From contig CAJOEQ010000197.1 in assembly GCA_905233515.1 (NCBI GenBank), positions 1 to 6,229 on the forward strand: a stretch of DNA of 6,229 nt, given 5' to 3'. Shown piece by piece: positions 1-4,639 of the stretch (its first letter is position 1; every line of letters begins with the position of its first letter). The notes beneath the pieces are model-generated. The model worked only from the letters and a program-made list of their open reading frames with translations. It was not told the DNA's origin and made no database searches. The translations under genes were made by a program, and so were the position numbers. This DNA is from an uncultured Synergistales bacterium (lineage in GTDB: Bacteria > Synergistota > Synergistia > Synergistales > Aminobacteriaceae).

Positions 1-57
1 GTGAATAATTTTTCTTGATTACAATGCACTTGACTGGCATAAAATATTTTCGTTCAC

Positions 58-102
58 AAAGTTTTATATTCATTTAATCACTAGTCCTGACTATAAAACT
101 TT
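58..102. repeat. 11-bp perfect inverted repeat upstream of the first gene
   Basis: AAAGTTTTATA at 58-68 is the exact reverse complement of TATAAAACTTT at 92-102, with a 23-nt spacer. The right arm ends two bases before a TATAAT hexamer at 105-110. The arms are almost pure A/T, so an RNA stem would be weak. A protein-binding operator, or a degenerate terminator of a gene left of the window, are both possible. The inverted repeat is read directly from the sequence; its role is unknown. Confidence 0.5.
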
Positions 103-110
103 ATTATAAT
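82..110 (+). promoter_or_regulatory. candidate promoter for the 213-893 gene
   Basis: A consensus -10 hexamer TATAAT lies at 105-110, about 100 nt before the start codon, but no good -35 hexamer sits 16-18 nt upstream. An alternative sigma-70-like pair is TTGATA at 133-138 and TATGAG at 155-160 (16-nt spacer), which would give a shorter leader. The AT-rich background makes chance matches likely. Confidence 0.3.
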
Positions 111-212
111 GAATCTTTCAGAATGGGAGTCATTGATAGTGTATTCGGATTCTCTATGAGCTTCTAAATATTGATAGGCCGTGCGAATTTTATGAAAGGC
201 GGTTAATTTTTT

Positions 213-893
213 ATGGATTTCGAGAAAATGAAATCTTATTTTTCAGGTAATGGCGACTGGATCGGCTACTTTGCTTTTTTGCTTATGGTGGGCGGCTTAA
301 TCACGCTTAGGGTTTCTACTGGTATAGGGATCGCAGTTATGATTCTAGGGTTTGCAGTTTTTGCTATTTTATGTTTATTATCAGTCAAAAAAATAAGTGA
401 TGACGAATATGATTCGATTGTTACAAAATACGCGGACTCGTTAAAATCTCGCGCAATGTCTAAACTTGGAGTCGATGAGAGCAAAGTTAACGAGATTGCA
501 CCGATTTTTATGGGCGGTTATGATTTCGAGGGAGCCGACAAATTTAAACAGGGCAATGACAAAATATGGCGGAGTAATATTTACAAATCTATAATGCTAT
601 TTTTTTCGCGTAATGAGCTTCACTGCTACACGATAAGATTCAAGACAACAGAAAATCTTATAATCGGCGAGGGGACGGACGTATATTTTTATCAAGATAT
701 AGTATCTGCGTCAACTGCTTCAGAGAGTAATAAAATCACTATAGGCGGCAAGGAAACAATAATTAACTCTGAGGTGTTCAGACTCACGACAAAAGGCGGC
801 ACATCTTTAACAGTAAATATTATTGATTCTCGTCATGCTCAAGAGTCAGTAAATGCAATGCGGGCATTATTGCGCGAGAAAAAATCTTCATAA
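213..893 (+). CDS. hypothetical membrane protein, two N-terminal helices plus soluble beta-rich domain
   Basis: The function is not recognised. The 226-residue protein starts with a short polar stretch, then two hydrophobic segments at about residues 17-34 and 37-57 separated by a tight Arg/Gly turn, so both termini should lie on the same side of the membrane. A charged, probably helical stretch follows (61-95, with LGVDESKV at 85-92). From about 125 a beta-rich domain contains ELHCYTIRF (135-143), VYFYQDIVSAS (157-167) and FRLTTKGGTSLTVNI (189-203). It ends in a helix (207-222) with the pattern AQESVNAMRALL. The tail resembles, from memory, PH-like domains of unnamed membrane proteins in anaerobic bacteria; this is weak. 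AAAGGCGG at 195-202 serves as ribosome binding site. The gene stands alone, with its own terminator directly after the stop codon. Confidence 0.8.
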   Translation: MDFEKMKSYFSGNGDWIGYFAFLLMVGGLITLRVSTGIGIAVMILGFAVFAILCLLSVKKISDDEYDSIVTKYADSLKSRAMSKLGVDESKVNEIAPIFMGGYDFEGADKFKQGNDKIWRSNIYKSIMLFFSRNELHCYTIRFKTTENLIIGEGTDVYFYQDIVSASTASESNKITIGGKETIINSEVFRLTTKGGTSLTVNIIDSRHAQESVNAMRALLREKKSS

Positions 894-899
894 CACAAA

Positions 900-918
900 A
901 GGGGGAGTCATTCCCCCT
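900..918. terminator. intrinsic terminator, probably bidirectional
   Basis: A 7-bp perfect stem (AGGGGGA at 900-906, TCCCCCT at 912-918) closes a 5-nt loop, seven bases after the stop codon of the 213-893 gene. On the + strand it is followed by GAAAATTTTTAT. Read on the - strand it is followed by a short T run (TTTGTGTT). It can therefore end the + strand gene and also catch transcription from the deacetylase gene on the other strand, which has no convincing hairpin of its own just past its stop. Confidence 0.85.
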
Positions 919-934
919 GAAAATTTTTATCAAT

Positions 935-950
935 GAGTTCACGAGTTCAC
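935..950. repeat. 8-bp tandem direct repeat
   Basis: GAGTTCAC occurs twice back to back (935-942 and 943-950) in the convergent intergenic spacer. The 11-mer AAAATTTTTAT also occurs on both sides, at 920-930 and 955-965. No function is evident. Confidence 0.6.
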
Positions 951-1038
951 GCATAAAATTTTTATATTTGAGCTAAAAAATTTCTCACAAAAAAATTAAT
1001 CATATTCAAAAATTTTTTTCTCTATAAGCTTAACTTTT

Positions 1039-1062
1039 TGTATTAGTAAATGTATTAGTAAA
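1039..1062. repeat. 12-bp tandem direct repeat
   Basis: TGTATTAGTAAA is present in two perfect adjacent copies (1039-1050 and 1051-1062), about 55 bp past the 3' end of the deacetylase gene. The rest of the 919-1116 spacer is A/T-rich with no reading frame, RNA gene or strong hairpin that I can support. Confidence 0.7.
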
Positions 1063-1116
1063 AATTGTGTTTTCCCTTGAAAATTTTGCGGGAGATTTCG
1101 AGAAATATTTTATAAT

Positions 1117-2055
1117 TTATTCACCTGTAAAACGAGTCTTTCTGCCTGTGCCGTCAATGCCAAATTTTTTATCAAGCGTCAAATTATCGCCGGGACTCGT
1201 AAAATATCCGTCTTGTGTAAATTCCGGTTCTCCCATTGATAAAAGCTCGCTGACAGTTACAAAATTATAGCCTCGTTCACTTAAAATTTTTATAATTTCT
1301 CGCAATAAATTAATTGTGCCTTTAGGTACTAGATTCGCGTGAAATAATAAAATACTGCCCGGCTTTGTCATATTTGCAACTTTTAAAGCATTTCTCCGAG
1401 CTGTCTTAATATTTTCGTTATTGCCTGCTTCTGCTGCTACGTCCCATTGAATTATTTTCAGGCCAAGCGAATTTATTATATTTATAGCACGTTTTGAGCT
1501 CCTACCATAAGGCAATCTAAATAAACCCATTGAGGGCGGTATATCGTCATTTTCTGACTCTTCACGCAGTAATTCATATTGAGATTGAGTCCATAAAATT
1601 TGAGCCTTGAGTCCCGAATCTGAAAGCAGCGCACAATTTCCATGTGACCAATTATGATTTGCGATTTCGAAATTTTTTGCTGACATTATTTGCATTACAC
1701 GTCTTGAATGAGTCCTCATCCATTTGCCGCCCATGAAAAGAGTCGCCGGTATATTTTCCCCGCGCAAGAAATTTATAACGTCCATATCACAGCCCGTAGT
1801 AATCGTATCAAGTTCGCACATGTCAAACGTTAAAGAAATTGCTTTTACACCTTCAGGAAGTTTAACGCGCCTTATAATGCCGTTGTCATTTACAGGATCA
1901 AGAGAATTAACGGGAATTTTACGCGCCGGAGGTGTTGAATTATTTGCTATAGCCCGCCGGTTATCAAGTGAATCGCGAGTCCATTCGTCAGCTTGTGAAT
2001 TTGCGCACGTTACAGCAATTAATAATATAACAAGGAAAATTTTTATAGTTTTCAT
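1117..2055 (-). CDS. exported polysaccharide deacetylase (NodB-homology, carbohydrate esterase 4-like)
   Basis: This is a metal-dependent deacetylase of N- or O-acetylated sugars; the substrate (peptidoglycan, exopolysaccharide or other) cannot be read from the sequence. Residues 1-22 form a signal peptide ending near ANSQA, so the enzyme should act outside the cytoplasm. NodB motifs appear in order: TFDMCE (76-81, motif 1), HNWSH (134-138, the H-x3-H metal pair), RLPYG (180-184), QWDVAAE (203-209) and LLFH (236-239, the late catalytic His). Motif 1 keeps the first Asp (catalytic base) but has Met where the classic TFDDG has its second, metal-binding Asp. From memory, a subfamily with TFD-x-C-E and GGKWMR (109-114) shares this variation, so activity is plausible. 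The C-terminal segment GYFTSPGDN (283-291) also fits that subfamily. It lies 66 bp downstream of the binding-protein gene on the same strand. No good Shine-Dalgarno precedes the ATG; the nearest is GGCGGG, 14 nt upstream, inside a hairpin arm. Confidence 0.88.
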   Translation of the reverse strand: MKTIKIFLVILLIAVTCANSQADEWTRDSLDNRRAIANNSTPPARKIPVNSLDPVNDNGIIRRVKLPEGVKAISLTFDMCELDTITTGCDMDVINFLRGENIPATLFMGGKWMRTHSRRVMQIMSAKNFEIANHNWSHGNCALLSDSGLKAQILWTQSQYELLREESENDDIPPSMGLFRLPYGRSSKRAINIINSLGLKIIQWDVAAEAGNNENIKTARRNALKVANMTKPGSILLFHANLVPKGTINLLREIIKILSERGYNFVTVSELLSMGEPEFTQDGYFTSPGDNLTLDKKFGIDGTGRKTRFTGE

Positions 2056-2057
2056 GA

Positions 2058-2110
2058 TTAAAATATAAACCCGCCGGAGTGGGTGAATTCTTGCAAATTG
2101 TCCGGCGAGT
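2058..2110 (-). terminator. hairpin with U-rich tail between the binding-protein and deacetylase genes
   Basis: In the - strand transcript, ACUCGCCGGA (from 2110 to 2101) pairs with UCCGGCGGGU (2078 to 2069) as an unbroken 10-bp stem containing one U-G wobble, around a 22-nt loop. On the + strand that wobble position would be an A-C mismatch, which favours a role in - strand RNA. The stem starts 11 nt past the stop codon of the binding-protein gene and is followed by UUUAUAUUUU. It fits an intrinsic terminator or attenuator. The long loop lowers confidence. The 3' arm also contains the only SD-like bases of the deacetylase gene. Confidence 0.55.
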
Positions 2111-2121
2111 AATAAACGAGA

Positions 2122-3141
2122 TTATTTACATCTGCGCAGATAATGACGGTTAAAACGATGATAGCGATTTACATTGCGATATTTATGTCTATATTCAGGA
2201 TATAGAGATCTTGTTATAAGCTCAAGGCCTTTAACTGCACGGACTCCCTGATAAACATTTTCAATCGGGACAATGTGAATTCTTTTATTCCTGACTGCTT
2301 TTATTCGCTTGAGTAGTGGATTTCTTAAGATTGCTTGTTTATATTTTCCTCCTGATTTCATGCAGGATTCAAGAATTATAATCACATCGGGATTGCGTTT
2401 GATTACGTCCTGCCATTGAACTTGTATATCACTGTCATTTACATCAGAGAAAATATTACGTGCTTTTACCATTTCGAGCAATGAATTTACTATATTTTTA
2501 TTGCCGACTGAACACAAAAAATTTCCTGACTTATCACAGCCCGTATATATAAAAACGTTGAGAGGCTTTCTAATCATAGCTGAAACTCTGCGAACTATTA
2601 TATCTGCGTCAACTTTCATGCTGTAAATAATATCTTCTGCCTTGTCCTGAACGTCAAATATAATGCCAAGATTCTCAATGTCCGTATAAATATTTTCAAG
2701 GCTTACAGGAGTTGAGTCTGTGATTGCGTAAGTCTTGATAAAATTTTTCGCTAATACTTCAGGAGTTAATCCCTTTTTCTTGTCAGTATCGAGTCCGTAT
2801 TTATAGCCTGAAATAAATAAATCAGGTTTTGCCTTATACAAAGTTTTGAAATCGATATATTTTTTTGAGAGTGCGGGAATTCCTGACAATGCCCAGCGGT
2901 ATTCTGGCGATATTTTGTCTTCAGTGAAAGGACCTGCATAACCGATTATTTTATCTCTTAGGCCAAGTGCTAAAAGCATTTCGATTATATTACCATCGCA
3001 ATTTGTAATAACTCGATTCGGGGCTGAATAAAAAGTTACTTTGCGATTACCATTTTCAATTGTAACTGGGTATTCAGTCGACGCAAAACACAACGAGGCA
3101 GCTAATATAACAAATAATAATGCTGCAAAAAATTTTTTCAT
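2122..3141 (-). CDS. periplasmic substrate-binding protein, Fe-siderophore/heme/cobalamin ABC uptake type (FepB/BtuF fold)
   Basis: The protein binds an iron complex, heme or corrinoid in the periplasm and hands it to an ABC importer; the exact ligand is not readable. Residues 1-20 are a signal peptide (MKK, a hydrophobic core, cleavage near CFA-ST). The single Cys in the core lacks a good lipobox, so a free periplasmic protein is likely. The class III binding-protein pattern starts with YPVTIENGNRKVTF (24-37), PNRVI (41-45) and EMLLALGLRDKIIGYAG (54-70). It continues with KPDLFISG (105-112) in the first lobe, the long linking helix (about 160-190), then NVFIYTG (195-201), NPDVIII (250-256) and the closing GLELITRSLYPE (305-316). 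About 23 residues after LYPE are rich in Arg, His and Tyr, which is unusual. AGGAGGT at 3156-3150 sits 8 nt before the ATG. No permease or ATPase gene is adjacent, so it must use a remote transporter or act as a sensor or scavenger. Confidence 0.88.
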   Translation of the reverse strand: MKKFFAALLFVILAASLCFASTEYPVTIENGNRKVTFYSAPNRVITNCDGNIIEMLLALGLRDKIIGYAGPFTEDKISPEYRWALSGIPALSKKYIDFKTLYKAKPDLFISGYKYGLDTDKKKGLTPEVLAKNFIKTYAITDSTPVSLENIYTDIENLGIIFDVQDKAEDIIYSMKVDADIIVRRVSAMIRKPLNVFIYTGCDKSGNFLCSVGNKNIVNSLLEMVKARNIFSDVNDSDIQVQWQDVIKRNPDVIIILESCMKSGGKYKQAILRNPLLKRIKAVRNKRIHIVPIENVYQGVRAVKGLELITRSLYPEYRHKYRNVNRYHRFNRHYLRRCK

Positions 3142-3149
3142 GTAAAATT

Positions 3150-3176
3150 ACCTCCTGATTAAATATTTTATTTAAT
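3150..3176 (-). promoter_or_regulatory. strong ribosome binding site preceded by a 19-bp A/T palindrome (binding-protein gene)
   Basis: The consensus Shine-Dalgarno AGGAGGT (3156-3150) is directly preceded by a perfect palindrome: ATTAAATA at 3158-3165 and TATTTAAT at 3169-3176, separated by TTT. A repressor operator or weak RNA hairpin covering the leader is possible. Further upstream on this strand, TGTTAAAAT (3204-3196) resembles an extended -10 element. The bases are directly visible; the regulatory role is inferred. Confidence 0.45.
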
Positions 3177-3228
3177 GAAGTATTGAAGTTATAAAATTTT
3201 AACACGTCAGCACAAAAATTTTAATTTC

Positions 3229-3257
3229 CTGCGATTATAATAAATTTGAAGTATAAT
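3229..3257 (+). promoter_or_regulatory. candidate promoter for the mrr-like/rimO/pgpA cluster
   Basis: TATAAT hexamers occur at 3236-3241 and 3252-3257, the latter 36 nt before the preferred ATG at 3293. The -35 region (CTGCGA at 3229-3234) is poor. This is the only non-coding DNA before the three-gene cluster, so its promoter should be in this divergent spacer. Confidence 0.4.
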
Positions 3258-3277
3258 TTTTCGCGATTACTTTATAC

Positions 3278-3284
3278 GAGGTGA
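3278..3284 (+). promoter_or_regulatory. ribosome binding site that decides the start of the Mrr-like gene
   Basis: GAGGTGA at 3278-3284 is 8 nt before the ATG at 3293. An in-frame GTG at 3281 lies inside this site and so cannot be served by it. The ATG start also yields MPFPAAQELRKP, which matches how Mrr N-terminal domains begin. Confidence 0.75.
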
Positions 3285-3292
3285 ATATTATA

Positions 3293-4630
3293 ATGCCATT
3301 TCCAGCAGCTCAGGAATTAAGAAAACCTTTGCTAGATTCTTTTAGAGATGGATTCCCGCACAATTACGTGATTAATGACCTGTTCGGGATTATCGCAAAT
3401 TATATCGGTGAAAATCCTAATGAAATGTCTTCAGGCGATAAAAATATTCTCAAAGAAAGAGTCAAGACTGCTAGAGACGAATTAAAGCAAAACGGGTTAA
3501 TCTCAAGTCCCGCAAAAAATACTTACATGATCACTAATGCAGGGCTTGAAATTCTTAGAGATGACCCCGCAATAATTGACGACGAATATTTAAAAAATTT
3601 CAGGAATCGCGGAAATTCCATAAAAGAAGATGAGCCGGAAATTGAATCAGAATTTGAGCCCGAGCCGGTTATAGAATTAGAATCTGAATCAGAAACGCAA
3701 GAAATTCCCGTAGTGCCTGAATTAGAGTCTGATTTAGAGTCAGAGTCTGAGTCTGAGTCAGAATCAGACTCGCAAGAAATCCCCCTAATGCCCGAATTAG
3801 ACTCGGATTTAGAATCTGAGTCAGAGTTAGAAATTGAGTCAGAGTCTGAACCTGAAAGCGAAATAGAAATTATTGACGAGCCTTTAGAAGATGAAGAGTT
3901 AGAGCCTTTAGAGTTAGACTCAGAGTCAGAGCCAGAAATTGTATTAGAATCTGAATCAGAATCAGACTCAAATTTAGAATCTGAAGAAATTGCGTATATG
4001 CCCGACCCTGAAGACGAATCACAGGAATCACAAGAAATACAGCAAGAATCACAAGAACAAGAACAGGAGGAATCCGAAATTTTGCCGCAGCCAGTTATAA
4101 ACGAATCAGATCCGGAAAAATCACTTGAGTCAGTCATCGAAAAATTTAATTCAGACTTGGCCGAAGAAATTTTAAATAAAATCACCGAGTTACATTCTGA
4201 CAAGTTCGAACAGCTCGTAATTGATTTATTATCTAAAATGGGTTATCGCGCTTTTCACAATGCAAGATATACTACTGAAGCACTATCAAATTCTGATGAT
4301 TGCATTCACGGTGTTATTCTTGAGAGTGAGCCGGGGTTAAATCCTATTTATATTCAAGCGCGAAAATTATCGCCTTCTAAGACTGTAAACAAGAATGATA
4401 TACAGGAATTTATTGACGCTTTGAAGGATAAAGGCGGGAAGGGACTTTTTGCGACGACTGCTAATTTTTCAGAACAGGCAGCGGATTTTGCAAGGGCTTC
4501 AAAAATTATGCTGATTGACGGAAATAGACTCGCTAATTTGATGATCTCAAGCAATTTCTGTGTGAGCATTGAAAAAATTGTAGAGATTAAATCTTTTGAC
4601 TCTGAAAGTTTCAGCGATTACGAGAATTAA
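3293..4630 (+). CDS. Mrr-like protein with substituted catalytic residues and a long acidic Ser/Glu linker
   Basis: Numbered from the ATG at 3293 (445 residues). Residues 1-90 match the Mrr N-terminal winged helix: PFPAAQELRKPLL, then RVKTARDELKQNGLISSP (56-73) and YMITNAGLEIL (78-88). Residues 112-275 are an acidic linker of Glu, Ser, Asp, Pro and Gln with no Lys, Arg, His, Gly or Cys. Residues about 302-428 match the Mrr catalytic domain: FEQLVIDLLSKMGY (305-318), IYIQARK (352-358), GLFATTANFSEQA (384-396) and IMLIDGNRLANLMI (405-418). In typical Mrr nucleases this domain carries GGIDG and QAK. Here the Asp position is His339 (DCIHG) and the Lys position is Arg357, with a Lys one place later. 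Nuclease activity is therefore doubtful, although Asp335, Asp336 or Lys358 might substitute. E. coli Mrr is about 300 residues; the excess is the linker. No methylase lies nearby. rimO starts 9 bp after the stop, so the two are probably co-transcribed. Confidence 0.85.
   Translation: MPFPAAQELRKPLLDSFRDGFPHNYVINDLFGIIANYIGENPNEMSSGDKNILKERVKTARDELKQNGLISSPAKNTYMITNAGLEILRDDPAIIDDEYLKNFRNRGNSIKEDEPEIESEFEPEPVIELESESETQEIPVVPELESDLESESESESESDSQEIPLMPELDSDLESESELEIESESEPESEIEIIDEPLEDEELEPLELDSESEPEIVLESESESDSNLESEEIAYMPDPEDESQESQEIQQESQEQEQEESEILPQPVINESDPEKSLESVIEKFNSDLAEEILNKITELHSDKFEQLVIDLLSKMGYRAFHNARYTTEALSNSDDCIHGVILESEPGLNPIYIQARKLSPSKTVNKNDIQEFIDALKDKGGKGLFATTANFSEQAADFARASKIMLIDGNRLANLMISSNFCVSIEKIVEIKSFDSESFSDYEN
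3626..4117 (+). repeat. low-complexity (Glu/Asp)-Ser coding repeat with a 75-bp tandem unit
   Basis: The segment codes for the Mrr-like protein's acidic linker. A 75-bp unit is tandemly duplicated with divergence (3698-3772 and 3773-3847); each copy begins QEIPxxPEL and continues xSDLESES. A third, more diverged EIxxMP motif occurs at 3983-4009. Within the first copy, 3737-3772 is six consecutive hexamers of the form GARTCW or GACTCG. Such hexamer and 75-bp arrays can grow or shrink without shifting the frame. Confidence 0.8.
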
Positions 4631-4639
4631 TTATTAAAC

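Noticed and set aside
109..159. 16-residue reading frame in the leader of the first gene (possible leader peptide)
   Set aside because: No ribosome binding site precedes it, its ATG overlaps the TATAAT box, and it contains no run of regulatory codons.
1724..2068. 114-codon + strand reading frame opposite the 5' part of the deacetylase
   Set aside because: It lies antisense to a gene with a signal peptide and all NodB motifs, and its translation shows no domain.
3281..3292. GTG start four codons before the ATG of the Mrr-like gene
   Set aside because: The GTG is part of the GAGGTGA ribosome binding site, which is correctly spaced only for the ATG at 3293.
3523..4203. A long - strand reading frame coding for Ser-Asp repeats that looks like an SD-repeat adhesin
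   Set aside because: It is the exact antisense of the Glu-Ser linker of the Mrr-like gene (GARTCW read backwards gives Ser/Asp codons). It has no ribosome binding site or signal peptide, and the + strand frame has clear flanking domains.
3293..4630. A complete restriction-modification or defence island
   Set aside because: No methyltransferase, specificity subunit, helicase or mobile-element gene is present, the nuclease residues are substituted, and the downstream genes are rimO and pgpA.
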